A stretch of DNA of 64,000 bases from Hornefia porci (GCF_001940235.1 NZ_MJIE01000001.1:1984001-2048000), one strand, 5' to 3'. Positions 45,482-55,761 are shown, counted from the stretch's first letter. Numbers and translations are program-made. Notes: generated by a model not told the origin, from the sequence alone.

Positions 45482-45564
45482 TTAATTGCGACATAAAGTT
45501 AATTTTTTAACAGATTCGCCCAGTAAATATGTGTGATTAACACAAATATAGGAGGTTTTCTGAA

Positions 45565-46413
45565 ATGAAAAAAATTGGTGTATTAGGAACGGGCACCATG
45601 GGTGCCGGAATCGTACAGGTACTGGCTCAGAACGGATATGAAGTGGTAATGAGAGCCAGACATCAGGAATCCATTGACAAGGGCATGGCCAAGGTTGAGA
45701 AGAACCTGTCCAAGCTGGTTAAAAAGGAAAAGATTTCCGAGGAGGATAAAGCTGCGGCTCTCGGCAGAATCAGCGGTTCCACAGAACTGAGCATCATCGC
45801 TGACGTCGATCTGGTAATCGAGGCTTCTACAGAGAATATGGAAGCGAAGAAGGCTCTGCTGAAAGAGGTTGACGAGCTGACCAAGCCTGAATGCATCATC
45901 GCGTCCAACACTTCCTCGCTGTCAATCACCGATATCGCAATGTCCACAAGCAAACCGGACAAGGTTGTCGGAATGCACTTCTTCAATCCTGTTCCGGCCA
46001 TGAAGCTGGTTGAGATTATCAACGGACTTCTGACCTCCGAAGAGACCAACAAGACGGTTACAGAACTGTCCGAGGCTCTGGGCAAGACGCCGGTTCAGGT
46101 TAAGGAAGCGCCGGGATTCGTCGTCAACAGAATCCTGATTCCGATGATCAACGAGGCGATCGGAATCCTCAATGAAGGAATCGCATCCGCAGAAGACATC
46201 GACACCGCGATGAAACTGGGCTGCAACCACCCGATGGGACCTCTCGCTCTGGGCGATCTGATCGGTCTGGACGTCTGCCTGGCCATCATGGAAGTGCTGT
46301 ACACGCAGTTCGGCGATCCCAAGTACCGTCCGAACATCCTGCTCCGCCAGATGGTAGCGGCAGGCAAGCTGGGCATGAAGACCGGATCCGGATTCTTCGA
46401 TTACAGCAGATAA
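45565..46413 (+). CDS. hbd: 3-hydroxybutyryl-CoA dehydrogenase
   Basis: A 282-residue enzyme that reduces acetoacetyl-CoA to 3-hydroxybutyryl-CoA (or the reverse) with NAD(P)H. The Rossmann loop [20 protein letters not shown] starts the protein. [31 protein letters not shown] with the catalytic His, and [17 protein letters not shown] follow. AGGAGGTTTTCTGAA precedes the ATG. Its codon use is very regular, suggesting high expression. Clostridial hbd genes usually sit with crt, thl, bcd and etf; here it stands alone with its own promoter and terminator. Confidence 0.96.
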   Translation: MKKIGVLGTGTMGAGIVQVLAQNGYEVVMRARHQESIDKGMAKVEKNLSKLVKKEKISEEDKAAALGRISGSTELSIIADVDLVIEASTENMEAKKALLKEVDELTKPECIIASNTSSLSITDIAMSTSKPDKVVGMHFFNPVPAMKLVEIINGLLTSEETNKTVTELSEALGKTPVQVKEAPGFVVNRILIPMINEAIGILNEGIASAEDIDTAMKLGCNHPMGPLALGDLIGLDVCLAIMEVLYTQFGDPKYRPNILLRQMVAAGKLGMKTGSGFFDYSR

Positions 46414-46438
46414 GAGTAGCTGAATAAGCAGATTTTAC

Positions 46439-46469
46439 AGAGCTGTCGCTATGCGGCGGCTCTTTTTTA
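46439..46469 (+). terminator. Rho-independent terminator of hbd
   Basis: AGAGCTGTCGC and GCGGCGGCTCT pair fully with two G-U pairs around a TAT loop, followed by six T. Confidence 0.88.
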
Positions 46470-46601
46470 TACAAAGAAAAATCTCCGCGGAGTGTGCCGC
46501 GGGGATGGGATCTGTGCAGCCGGAGCGGATGTCCTCATGGCGGGGAGTCCGCCGCATTCGGGTGTGTCCGCGTTCTACCTCGCATCCGGCGCCATCGTCA
46601 T

Positions 46602-48476
46602 CTATTGCAGATGCATATACACGGAGGAGCGGAAGACCGTCCCGTCGGCATCGAACCGGGCGTCGCCGCTGTACATCCGGGCGATGCCCCGAATGGAGGA
46701 GAGCCCGATGCCCACCTCGCCGTTGTCCCGTTTGCCGGAACGGAACAGCTCGCCGGAGCGTTCCGCCTTCCCGTCGTAGCTGTTGTCCATCACGATGGTG
46801 AGGGTATTGAGATGACAGATGCTGTTCAGCGTGACGAAGCGTCTGCCGGTCTCCATGCGTTCACAGGCCTCCAGCGCGTTTTCCAGCAGGTTTCCGAACA
46901 CCGCGCAGAGATCCACATCCTGAATCTGCATCGCCGTATCGTCCGCGGCAATCGCCAGATGCGCTTCGAACTCGATTCCCTGCTGTTCACAGGCCGATGC
47001 GTAGTAGGAGACAATCGCGTTAATCATCGGATTGTCGCAGTATGTGCGAACCGTCGAAGGGATGTGATCGACGAGGGAATCGATATAGCGGATCAGCTTC
47101 GCTGTATTGTTTTGTTCAGCGAGGGACTTTATCGCGATCAGGCTCTGACGCATGTCGTGACGCAGCGCCCGTGTCTTCCGCTCGTTCTCCATGATGAGCA
47201 GGGAGTGTTTCTTTTGTTCCCTGGCCTCGATGGTCATCATCCGCATATCCGTCTCCATCTTCTTCCTCTGCCGGCTGGTCATATAGAAATAACGGACGCT
47301 GAGGAAGCCGGAGTACAGGATGAATATCGTCATGCCCGCTTCAAAGAGCAGCGCATTCTGCCAGAGGAGGCGCAGATAGTAGTTCAGCGCTTCCAGCGTG
47401 GCGGAGGTGAAGAGAATCAGCAGTGAGAAGACGATGTGGAGAGAGTTGCTGTCCCGTTTTCTGCAGTATTCCCGGAGGCTGTGGAACAAAATATAAAGGA
47501 ACCCTGTCGGGATGAGTATATGAAAGAACTTGATGCTCTGATACAGAGGAACGGTTCCGGTGAGCTGCAGCGTCAGAGATACGATGGGTGCGGCCGCGGC
47601 GAGGCAGTCCAGAGGAACGATGAGCCTGGCCCGTGTCAGGTCGAGGATGCACCGCAGGAAGCGGATGAACGGGATCAGCAGGCATTCCAGCCCCATGAAA
47701 TCCAGAATATACAGCAGGGCCGGCTTGTCGAAGAGCAGGAGGGTCAGATTGTTCTCGCCGAGCTCCCAGATTCCGGCACAGAGGGAGAAGAGTCCGAGCC
47801 AGAAGACGGCGCGGATGTCTGATTCCCTGCGAAGCGCGGAGGCGGTGACGAGCATGACACTGACGCCGATGAAGATCTGCAGCAGGGCCAGCGCGAACGG
47901 AAACTGTCGGTCCTGACGCAGCACCGAGGTTACGGGACCGACCTTCCCGATTATCGGGGCGTGCAGCGCGATGTAGTCCCGGCCCTCCGGAGAGAGGTAT
48001 GTAAGGGTGATCGTCCGTTCCCCGGCGTCGCTCGGCAGAGCCACAAAACGCACCTCCGTCGCGGGATCGCGCATAAAGGACGGGTAGTAGCTCAGGTCGC
48101 CCAGCTGCGCCAGAGTCCGGCCGTTGAGGGAAACCGTGAGCGGGCAGTAGACGGTCTTTACGTACAGCATATCCCGCGCCTCTGCGCGTTTCGGCACCTG
48201 AAAGGTTACAGTCACCTGCGTCCGGGCTTTTTTTGTCCGGATCGTGCACGGAAGCTGCATGTCCTTTGTCTTCCCGTTCACCGTAATCGTCACGCGGCTG
48301 ATAACCGCCGCTTCCTTTTTCGGATATGACTCGAAGTCACGCTGGGGAGCCAGCGTGAGAATGATGCTCAGCAGGATCAGGAACAGAAGAACAGCCCGCA
48401 GTGCGGCGGAGACTGTCCGTATATTATTGCGGTTCAGACGGATTTTTTCTTGCTTTGCTGAAGAGGTGATTTTCAT
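46602..48476 (-). CDS. Membrane sensor histidine kinase (GHKL, AgrC-like core)
   Basis: A 624-residue kinase. One membrane segment (AALRAVLLFLILLSIILTL) precedes an extracellular beta-rich domain (about 45-185). Seven further hydrophobic segments occupy about 190-415, the layout of 7TMR-DISM sensors. After a coiled coil the phospho-acceptor His lies in RALRHDMRQSLIAIKSL. The N-box is FGNLLENALEACERM and the glycine box GEVGIGLSSIRGIARMY. It pairs with the LytTR regulator, whose gene overlaps it by 53 bp. The signal is unknown. The pair is divergent from the large secreted repeat protein. Confidence 0.92.
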   Translation of the reverse strand: MKITSSAKQEKIRLNRNNIRTVSAALRAVLLFLILLSIILTLAPQRDFESYPKKEAAVISRVTITVNGKTKDMQLPCTIRTKKARTQVTVTFQVPKRAEARDMLYVKTVYCPLTVSLNGRTLAQLGDLSYYPSFMRDPATEVRFVALPSDAGERTITLTYLSPEGRDYIALHAPIIGKVGPVTSVLRQDRQFPFALALLQIFIGVSVMLVTASALRRESDIRAVFWLGLFSLCAGIWELGENNLTLLLFDKPALLYILDFMGLECLLIPFIRFLRCILDLTRARLIVPLDCLAAAAPIVSLTLQLTGTVPLYQSIKFFHILIPTGFLYILFHSLREYCRKRDSNSLHIVFSLLILFTSATLEALNYYLRLLWQNALLFEAGMTIFILYSGFLSVRYFYMTSRQRKKMETDMRMMTIEAREQKKHSLLIMENERKTRALRHDMRQSLIAIKSLAEQNNTAKLIRYIDSLVDHIPSTVRTYCDNPMINAIVSYYASACEQQGIEFEAHLAIAADDTAMQIQDVDLCAVFGNLLENALEACERMETGRRFVTLNSICHLNTLTIVMDNSYDGKAERSGELFRSGKRDNGEVGIGLSSIRGIARMYSGDARFDADGTVFRSSVYMHLQ

Positions 48477-49161
48477 AGCGTTTCCTGACTTTCGGATAGA
48501 TTTCCCTGCGAACAGGGACGTTCGTGCCGTTCTTCATGACGAGACACCGGAGCTCCGGGTTGACGGAGCGGATGAAATCCATATTCACACAGAAGCTTTT
48601 GTGGGTGCGGCAGAAAAGGTCATCGTCCAGCTGCAGCATCATGTCGGCGATTTTGCCGTAGACCAGAACAGATCGCCCGTCGCTGCACACGATGCTGACC
48701 TGGTGACGCTGCTGCTCCAGATACTGGATGTCCCGGAAGGGCACACGGATGGTTTCGTGATTTTTCTGTGCGTAAAGAGAAGGCGTGTTGATCTTCAACG
48801 TGCGGGCGAGATTCAGGATCTTTTCGATTTCCTCCGGCTCATACGGCTTTTCGATATAGCCGATGGCAGAGAGCCGGTAACTGTCCAGCGCGAAGTCCAG
48901 ACTGGACGTGATAAACGCAACCGGAACGCCGGGATCCTTCTCACGGATTTTCGCGACGGCGTCGATTCCGTTTATGCCTTCCATATAGATATCCATGAGA
49001 ATCAGATCATATGTATTCGCCGAGAATTTCTCCAGCAGATCCTCTCCCCGGCTGAAGAATACCGCCGTGACCGGCGGCGCCTGGATTTTCCGCAGTATTT
49101 CTTTCAGCCTTTTCTGTTCTTCCTCCTGGTCATCGCACACCGCGATCTTCAAAGCTTCCAT
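48424..49161 (-). CDS. LytTR-family response regulator
   Basis: A 245-residue regulator. The receiver domain (residues 1-120) has the acidic pair in VCDDQEEE, the phosphorylated Asp in YDLILMDIYMEG, the Thr/Ser in FITSSLDFA and the Lys in YIEKPYEPEE. The LytTR DNA-binding domain (about 135-235) reads IRVPFRDIQYLEQQRHQVSI and CRTHKSFCVNMDFI. Such regulators activate exoprotein, bacteriocin or cell-wall genes. Its stop lies inside the kinase gene. Its most obvious target by position is the secreted protein gene at 49787. Confidence 0.93.
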   Translation of the reverse strand: MEALKIAVCDDQEEEQKRLKEILRKIQAPPVTAVFFSRGEDLLEKFSANTYDLILMDIYMEGINGIDAVAKIREKDPGVPVAFITSSLDFALDSYRLSAIGYIEKPYEPEEIEKILNLARTLKINTPSLYAQKNHETIRVPFRDIQYLEQQRHQVSIVCSDGRSVLVYGKIADMMLQLDDDLFCRTHKSFCVNMDFIRSVNPELRCLVMKNGTNVPVRREIYPKVRKRYENHLFSKARKNPSEPQ

Positions 49162-49205
49162 TCAAAACCTTTCTTTATCTTCCTGATTTGATTTCTGACA
49201 TCACT

Positions 49206-49235
49206 ATCTTAAACGATGAGAAAAGACTTCGTCAA
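49206..49235 (-). promoter_or_regulatory. Possible promoter of the two-component operon
   Basis: On the minus strand TTGACG (49235-49230) and TAAGAT (49211-49206) are 18 bp apart, 45 bp before the regulator ATG. Confidence 0.45.
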
Positions 49236-49786
49236 TGAGATTTAAAAAAATCGGGCTTTTCCGGAGAGGACACGGCTCCGGAAGGATTTCTTCCATGCAT
49301 TGTAATTGCTCTGTGAGCAGAAAACATATGCTTTGTCAAGTACGAATTATGTCAACGAAAATGGCATTTTTCGTTATTTTCATGCGGGTAAAAAAATAAT
49401 AAAATCAGGTAAAAGAACTCCCGCAGCGATATGCGGAAAAGGAGAAACCGATCCTGCCCGCAGGTTTTGTGGCGGGAAAGAGGTTTTGGTACCGCATTTT
49501 CGGTCATTGGTTCCGAAACTATTGAAAATAAAAAGTCGACCGAGTAAGATAAAGAAAAAAATTACCGAATTATCCGCTTTGCCGCGCTCTCTGGTTCAGG
49601 GTGCGGATTCGGTTGAAAAAGGGCGGAGATGCGGGCTGCTGCAGACCGGCGAACTCACAGCTCACCAGCCTGCGGAATTAATATGAGCCACAGAACGAAC
49701 TCCGGCAGCGCGCCGGGGATTCTGTGATATATATCGTTATTATTACCCGTTAATCGTTTTCACACATGAAAGAGAGGAGACATTCT
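49236..49786. other. 550-bp intergenic region before the secreted repeat protein
   Basis: No convincing gene; a 126-codon frame at 49306 has no ribosome site and odd composition. The part from 49330 to 49570 is AT-rich. The promoter of the repeat protein and any LytTR binding sites should be here, but I could not pick out a paired LytTR site by eye. Confidence 0.5.
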
Positions 49787-52700
49787 ATGAAAGCGTTGAA
49801 AACAGCCGGCAAACAGGCAGGAGTTGCTATCCTGGCCGTCATGCTGGCAATCTCGATGCTGACGATCATGCTGCCGCAGACCACATATGCGAACACAGCT
49901 CCGAAGCAGCCGGTCGCAAGCATCAACGGACAATCTGGCACTAATGTCAGTTTTGTTTACAGCGGGAAGACAAAGAAGGTGAGCTGGGATTCCGGCTCAT
50001 ACGAGAACGACCCGTCGATAAGTTATACTAAGAAAGGGGACACGACCGTTACGGACGAGCAGCCCACAGATGTAGGCAGCTATACCCTGAGACTGCATTT
50101 CCCGTCTGACCCGCTGGGAACGGTGACTTATGATGCGGTAACCGTGACGCAGGATTTCACAATCACGCAGGATACCAACACCGTGAGCGGACTGACCATG
50201 GCGGACTTCACATACGGAAATACGCCGGGCAAACCGTCGGCATCCTCCAAGTATGAGTCCGGCGCGATCACCTATGCATATTATGAGGATGCGGCCTGCA
50301 CAGTTCCGGTCGCGATTTCCTCCACGACCGCCGCGGGAACCTACTATGTCAGGGCGACGTCAAAGGGCACCGATAACTACAAGAGCGACTCCGCGACAGC
50401 GTCCTTCAGGATCCTGAAAAAGAGCGCCGTGTCAGTTCCGGGAACGGTAACAAAGGATTACACCGGAGCGGAGATCACCGGTCTTACGGACAGTGACGCC
50501 TATACAGTCGCGAATGCGGTCCACACTGACGCCGGCACCTACGACATCACCCTGACTCTGAAATCAGGATATACATGGGAAGACGGATCCACCGATCCCA
50601 AGACCGTGAAATTCACCATCAACAAGAAGAAGGTGGCTGTGCCGACCGTCGCTTCCAAGGAATACAACGGCGAGGCGCAGAAGGCGGACATCGCGGATAC
50701 CGCTGAATACGCCGTCACCACGAACAACGGCGGAAAAGACGGCGGATCCTATGATGTGGTTCTGACGCTGAAGGATACGAACAATTACGTCTGGGCCAAC
50801 GGAGACACCAAGACGACCACCGTCAAGTTCATCATCACCAGGACAGAGAACTACTGGATCGAAGGTCTGCAGATCCAGAGCTGGAGAGTCGGTGAAACCG
50901 CACAGGAACCCACCGCCAAGGCGAAGTGGGGAACCGTTCAGTACAAGTATTACGATGAGAACGGCAGCGCCATCGCCAAATCAGAGGTCAGCGCGGCGGG
51001 AACCTACTATGTCGAGGCTTATGTAGAAGCGACCGACAGCCTCAAGGCGCTCACCTCCGGCAAAGTCAAGTTCCAGGTTTACGACAAGAAGACCGGCGTG
51101 GTTCTTCCGGCAGCAGCCGACAAGGCGTACACCGGTGAGAAGCAGACCTCCGGACTCAAGGCAACCAAGGATTATACCATCGTCAGCGACGAAGGCGGCA
51201 CAGATGTCGGTACCTATACCGTCACTCTGCGCCTGAGCGATCGTGCCAACTGTACATGGGCGGACGGAACCAGCGAGGACAAAGAAATCTCCTGGAAGAT
51301 CACCAAGGCGAAGAACAGCTGGGATACCGCTCTCAGCATGGCAGACTGGACCTATGGCGACAAAGCCTCTTCACCGGCCGCAGAACCGCATTTCGGTAGA
51401 GTCAGTGAATATAAATATTACGAGAAGGACGGCAACAGCTATACCCGGATTTCCAAACCGAAGAATGCCGGCACCTACTATGTCAAGGCATTTGTAAACG
51501 GTACGGACAATTATGAGGCTCTGGAGTCCGGATATGTCAAGTTCAATATCGAAAGACAGGCCGTCAAGGTTCCGACTCTGAAGTCCAAGGTCTACAACGC
51601 CAAGGCGCAGACGCCGGACATCGATTCCGAGCTGTACGGGCTGTACGACTATGAAGCGGTGACAGGCGCGGGTACCTATACCGTGAAGCTGAAGCTGAAG
51701 GATTCCGCGAACTATCGCTGGTACGGCGGCAAAGGCAGCATCGCGACCACAGAATTCAAGATCACCAAGGGTGAGAACGAGTTCACAAAGGCTCTGAGCA
51801 TCGAGGGCTGGGCGTACGGCAAAACGCCGAACGAGCCGAGCGCCGAGGCGAAATGGGGCAAGGTGGAATACCACTACTACACAGACAAAGCCTGCACCAA
51901 TGAAATCGATATCGATGAGGAAACAGGCGCAGGAACATATTATGTGAAGGCAGTCGTTCCGGGGAACGGCAATTACGATGAGATCTCGACTTCAGTGTCC
52001 TTCAAGATTGCTAAAGCCAAGGTCGAAATTCCGACCCTGAAAGACCTCACATACACGGGCAAGGCACAGAAGGCAGACATTCCGAAGAGCCCGTACTACA
52101 ACGAGGTTCCCTCCAAGAACGAGGAGCACGTCAATGTTGGAACCTATACCGCTTACATCGAGCTGACGGAAACCGACAACTTCACATGGGCGGACGGCAC
52201 TCTGACGAAGCAGCATGAGCTTGAGTACAAGATCGTTCAGGCGAAGAACGAATGGACGGAAGAACTCAAGGCTACGAGCAAGAATTGTGACGGAGATCCG
52301 GCGGAAGTGACTGCAAAGGCGAAATTCGGCGATGTCGAGTACACCTACTATGACAGCGATCTGAAGAAGCTGGACAGCGCTCCGACCAGACCGGGCAAAT
52401 ATTTTGTGGAGGCTTCTGTCGCAGGAACCGATAACTACACCGGTCTGAAATCCGACAAGGTATCCTTCCGGATCACTCAGGCCGACAACGAGTGGACCGG
52501 CGAACTGAAGGCGGAGAGCAAGGATTACGACGGAGATCCGGCTGAGGTAAGCGCGGCTGCAAAGTACGGAACGGTCACATACAAGTACTATGACACCGAT
52601 ATGAACGAGCTTGACCAGGCTCCGACCAAACCGGGCGCCTACTACGTCAAGGCGATCGTCGAGGAGACCGACAACTATAAGGGGCTGGAATCCAAGACTG

Positions 52701-53755
52701 TGAAGTTCACGATTAAGAAACTCGTTGTGGACATTCCGGCTTACACGAAGGCCTCCAAGTACAACGGAAAGCTGCAGACCGCGGAGATTCCGGAGTCCGG
52801 GCTTTACGAGGTCGTTGAGAACAAGGGCGGAATCGACGCCGGTGAATACAAGGTTGTTCTGAAGCTCAAGGATCCTTCCATCTATGCGTGGAATGACGGC
52901 GATCAGGACGGCGACGGAACGATTACGCTGCCTTATCTCATCACAAAGGATGATAATGAGTGGACAAAGGATTTGTCCATCGACAACTGGACATACGGAA
53001 AAACTGCGAAGAAGCCGGTCGCCGAGGCGAAATACGGAGACGTCGTCTACACGTATTACAGCAGCAGCAAGAAGCAGCTCAGCGCCGCTCCGACCATGCC
53101 GGGCACTTACTACGTCAAAGCGACGGTAACCGGCACCGAGGGCTTCAGCAAGCTGGCTTCCGGATACGTGCAGTTCAAGATTTACAAGCCGGCGCTTGTT
53201 CTGAAGGCTGCGCCGCGCACAAAGACGACGGAGACTCTGAAATGGAGCAAGCTGACCAAGATTGACGGCTACATGGTTTACTATGCGAAGTGCGGACGCG
53301 ACATGAAGTGTTACAAGACCTACAGCAAGTCCCGCACCAGCACGGTGATGAGAAGCCTGAAGAAGAATACGGCGTATAAGTACAAAGTCAAAGCGTACAA
53401 GGTTGTTAACGGCAAGAAGGTTATCGTTGCTTCCGCGAGCGTTGCCCACGCGCTTACAGGCGGATACAGCAAGAAGTACACTGATGCGAAATCCATCTCT
53501 GTACCGGACAAGTATGTCAACCTCTCTGTTGGTGAAAGCTACAAGGTCAAGGTCAAGGTGACCAAGCTCAAGAAGGGCCGCAGCCTCCTGGACTACGACC
53601 ATGACATGTACGTCAGATTCAGCTCTTCGGATTCGTCCATCGCATACGTGGCGGCTGACGGTACGATAAAGGGCAAGCAGGCGGGAACCTGCAGAATCAA
53701 TGCTACAGCTTTGAACGGTATGACCGCGGTTGTATATGTTACAGTCGTGAAGTAA
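49787..53755 (+). CDS. Large secreted protein with alternating Ig-like/MBG-type repeats
   Basis: A 1322-residue exported protein. Residues 1-37 are a signal peptide (GVAILAVMLAISMLTIMLP, cut after YAN). Seven A modules of about 80 residues begin NxW and contain YYxDxxxxxx and GTYYVKA (for example NEWTKDLSIDNWTYGKTA). Six or seven B modules contain YNGKAQ, DVGTYTV and WADG. They mostly alternate. After these come a fibronectin-like part (about 1130-1225) and a Big_2 domain at the end (VSVGES-like NLSVGESYKVKVKV, IKGKQAGTCRINATA). No LPXTG or SLH anchor is seen. Adhesion or cell-surface structure is likely. GAGAGGAGAC precedes the ATG. Confidence 0.88.
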   Translation: MKALKTAGKQAGVAILAVMLAISMLTIMLPQTTYANTAPKQPVASINGQSGTNVSFVYSGKTKKVSWDSGSYENDPSISYTKKGDTTVTDEQPTDVGSYTLRLHFPSDPLGTVTYDAVTVTQDFTITQDTNTVSGLTMADFTYGNTPGKPSASSKYESGAITYAYYEDAACTVPVAISSTTAAGTYYVRATSKGTDNYKSDSATASFRILKKSAVSVPGTVTKDYTGAEITGLTDSDAYTVANAVHTDAGTYDITLTLKSGYTWEDGSTDPKTVKFTINKKKVAVPTVASKEYNGEAQKADIADTAEYAVTTNNGGKDGGSYDVVLTLKDTNNYVWANGDTKTTTVKFIITRTENYWIEGLQIQSWRVGETAQEPTAKAKWGTVQYKYYDENGSAIAKSEVSAAGTYYVEAYVEATDSLKALTSGKVKFQVYDKKTGVVLPAAADKAYTGEKQTSGLKATKDYTIVSDEGGTDVGTYTVTLRLSDRANCTWADGTSEDKEISWKITKAKNSWDTALSMADWTYGDKASSPAAEPHFGRVSEYKYYEKDGNSYTRISKPKNAGTYYVKAFVNGTDNYEALESGYVKFNIERQAVKVPTLKSKVYNAKAQTPDIDSELYGLYDYEAVTGAGTYTVKLKLKDSANYRWYGGKGSIATTEFKITKGENEFTKALSIEGWAYGKTPNEPSAEAKWGKVEYHYYTDKACTNEIDIDEETGAGTYYVKAVVPGNGNYDEISTSVSFKIAKAKVEIPTLKDLTYTGKAQKADIPKSPYYNEVPSKNEEHVNVGTYTAYIELTETDNFTWADGTLTKQHELEYKIVQAKNEWTEELKATSKNCDGDPAEVTAKAKFGDVEYTYYDSDLKKLDSAPTRPGKYFVEASVAGTDNYTGLKSDKVSFRITQADNEWTGELKAESKDYDGDPAEVSAAAKYGTVTYKYYDTDMNELDQAPTKPGAYYVKAIVEETDNYKGLESKTVKFTIKKLVVDIPAYTKASKYNGKLQTAEIPESGLYEVVENKGGIDAGEYKVVLKLKDPSIYAWNDGDQDGDGTITLPYLITKDDNEWTKDLSIDNWTYGKTAKKPVAEAKYGDVVYTYYSSSKKQLSAAPTMPGTYYVKATVTGTEGFSKLASGYVQFKIYKPALVLKAAPRTKTTETLKWSKLTKIDGYMVYYAKCGRDMKCYKTYSKSRTSTVMRSLKKNTAYKYKVKAYKVVNGKKVIVASASVAHALTGGYSKKYTDAKSISVPDKYVNLSVGESYKVKVKVTKLKKGRSLLDYDHDMYVRFSSSDSSIAYVAADGTIKGKQAGTCRINATALNGMTAVVYVTVVK

Positions 53756-54145
53756 ACCGTTTGAATAAAGTCATAACACACAACCTTCAACTCACCGCGT
53801 CCGCTCCTCTGTCCCCCGACACGAACAGGACGCGGTGAACCAGAGGGCAGCGCAGAAGCTGCCGCGGAAAACCTGCCGCACGAAGCATACGAAGTCAGTG
53901 AAACTGATTCCCGACGCTCCGTGCGGCAGGTTTCTTATTGTTAAAAAGGAAGGCGCCGGCTCTGCCGGCCGCCCGTTAAATTTTGTACGCGCAGAAGACT
54001 CCGGCAACCGGCCTGCAGCCCGCGGGACGCCGACCGCCTCCGGGGCTCGACGGGCTTGACGATTCTCCACGACGCACCTATAATCAAAGCAGAAAAAAGA
54101 GCCGGGGCGGTTCGTCCTGTCCGGCTTATTAAAGGAGATGATTGT
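53756..54145. other. 390-bp intergenic region with two large hairpins
   Basis: CACCGCGTCC (53793) pairs with GGACGCGGTG (53828-53837). AAACCTGCCGCACG (53869-53882) pairs with CGTGCGGCAGGTTT (53920-53933), then TTCTTATTG. These probably end transcription of the repeat protein. A frame at 53835-54059 covers the second hairpin and has no ribosome site, so I do not call a gene. Confidence 0.65.
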
Positions 54146-54925
54146 ATGAATAAAATGCCTGTAGTGTTCTCCGGGCACGGAGATCCGATGATTGCCCTCC
54201 GCAGGGATGCACTGACGGAGGAAATGGGTCATACAGGGGATCGTATTCTGAAGGAGCACGGCCGGCCGCAGGCGATACTGTCCGTTTCCGCGCACTGGTA
54301 CACGAGGGGAACCTTCGTGCAGACTGCCGAAAATCCAAGGCAGATTTACGATATGTATGGTTTTCCGGAGGAGCTGTATCAGGTCCGTTATCCCGTATCC
54401 GGATGTGAAAAGCTGTCTGACCGGGTGCGGGCGTTGCTCGGCAGCAGGGTCGCGGCGAATGACGAATGGGGAATCGATCACGGCACCTGGTCGGTTCTGG
54501 TTCATATGTTCCCGAAGGCGGATATTCCTGTGGTGCAGCTTTCAGTGGACAGTACGGGAACCGCTGCGGACGCGCTGGAAATCGGGAGAAAGCTTGCCGT
54601 GCTGCGGGAAGAGGGTTATCTGATTTTCGGAAGCGGAAACGTGGTTCACAACCTTCGCCTGGTCGACTGGGACAATCCCGGCGGAACCGGGCAGGCGGAG
54701 GCCTTTAACCGATATATCGCAGACGCGGTTCTGACAGGGGAAACCGACAAGGTCGTGAATTATGAGTCCGGTCCGGAAGCGGCGTATGCGGTTCCGACGC
54801 CGGAGCATTTTCTTCCGCTGATATACTGCCTCGGCGCGGCGGACGGCGACAGCGCCCGGATATTCAATAATGTCTGCAGCCTCGGCTCCATGGCGATGAC
54901 AGGCTTTGTGTTCGGAGAGAGATAA
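54146..54925 (+). CDS. DODA-type extradiol dioxygenase-like protein (YgiD family)
   Basis: A 259-residue protein of the class III extradiol dioxygenase family. The metal ligands are in VFSGHGDPM, SAHWYTRG and GSGNVVHNLRLVDW, with NDEWGIDHGTWSVL in between. Relatives (YgiD, 4,5-DOPA dioxygenase) cleave catechol rings with oxygen or use zinc; in an anaerobe the native reaction is unclear. AAAGGAGATGATTGT precedes the ATG. Two iron-sulfur protein genes follow within 30 bp, so a joint redox role is possible. Confidence 0.9.
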   Translation: MNKMPVVFSGHGDPMIALRRDALTEEMGHTGDRILKEHGRPQAILSVSAHWYTRGTFVQTAENPRQIYDMYGFPEELYQVRYPVSGCEKLSDRVRALLGSRVAANDEWGIDHGTWSVLVHMFPKADIPVVQLSVDSTGTAADALEIGRKLAVLREEGYLIFGSGNVVHNLRLVDWDNPGGTGQAEAFNRYIADAVLTGETDKVVNYESGPEAAYAVPTPEHFLPLIYCLGAADGDSARIFNNVCSLGSMAMTGFVFGER

Positions 54926-54954
54926 AGTTTTGTGACTGCGAGGAGAATTGGACG

Positions 54955-55761
54955 ATGAATATAACAGATAAACTGAAGCAGTGCATGGATGAAAACGATA
55001 TCGACCTATACGGAATCGCGGATGTAGAGCTGATGAATGAGAAAGCGAGGCCGGGGCGCAGGCCCGAGGATATGTTCCCGTCAGCCAGGGCTGTCATCAT
55101 AATCGGAGTAGGCCTGCCGGACACATTTCTCCGGGGATGGGTGAGGAACGGCCGGAGCGGGAAATTCTATTCCACCGCGCTGTTGGAGCTGGATCGAAGA
55201 GTTCTGCTTGTGAAACGTTTTCTGCGGCAGCAGGGGTATCACACCTTTGGGGGACAAAGCTATGGCGGAGGTCTTTTTTCTACCGGCGTCCGCTTTGGCG
55301 ATGCTGCCGCCAGCTGCGGCATGGGCTACATCGGAAAGAGCAACGCACTGATAACGCCTAAATACGGACCCAGAATCAATATGATCTATCTGGCTACGGA
55401 CGCACCTCTGGAGCCGACAACGCCGGCCGGAGCTGAAACTGCTGCAGAGGACAGGAGCCCCGCTGACATCGATACGGTGACGGAGAAAGGCGAAGCCTCG
55501 CCGGATCCAAATGCGGCGGCAGTGTCCGGCTGCGGCGACTGCACCGCCTGTCAGAAAATCTGCATGAGCGGAGCAATCCTGGGAGACGGCTTTTTTCATG
55601 CGCGTCAGTGTGAGGCGATGATTAACGCCCGCCCAAACCAGCAGTATTACAGTGAATTTGTCAGCAGGGACTGCGACCTGTGCCTGGCTGTCTGCCCCAA
55701 AGGCGAGCTTAACTGGCGGAAAGAACCGGGCGGTCCGCTGAAGTGGGAGGGAACAAAATGA
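54955..55761 (+). CDS. Ferredoxin-like iron-sulfur protein, QueG/reductase-related (first of pair)
   Basis: A 268-residue cytoplasmic protein. The first 170 residues resemble the cobalamin-binding-type part of epoxyqueuosine reductases (SARAVIIIGVGLPD and GMGYIGKSNALITPKYGPR). A low-complexity insert follows (about 150-185, TPAGAETAAEDRSP). The C-terminus has two 4Fe-4S motifs, GCGDCTACQKICMSG and RDCDLCLAVCPKG. It is shorter than QueG (about 380) and lacks its HEAT-repeat end. The next gene is a relative and overlaps it by four bases. Substrate unknown. Confidence 0.75.
   Translation: MNITDKLKQCMDENDIDLYGIADVELMNEKARPGRRPEDMFPSARAVIIIGVGLPDTFLRGWVRNGRSGKFYSTALLELDRRVLLVKRFLRQQGYHTFGGQSYGGGLFSTGVRFGDAAASCGMGYIGKSNALITPKYGPRINMIYLATDAPLEPTTPAGAETAAEDRSPADIDTVTEKGEASPDPNAAAVSGCGDCTACQKICMSGAILGDGFFHARQCEAMINARPNQQYYSEFVSRDCDLCLAVCPKGELNWRKEPGGPLKWEGTK

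Noticed and set aside
49306..49686. Frame of 126 codons before the repeat protein
   Set aside because: No ribosome site and no plausible protein pattern; it lies in an AT-rich regulatory gap.
51992..53602. Minus-strand frame of 536 codons
   Set aside because: It is the antisense of the regular repeat protein; periodic composition explains the long frame.
53835..54059. Frame of 74 codons before the dioxygenase gene
   Set aside because: It spans a large hairpin, has no ribosome site and a composition not typical of a protein.
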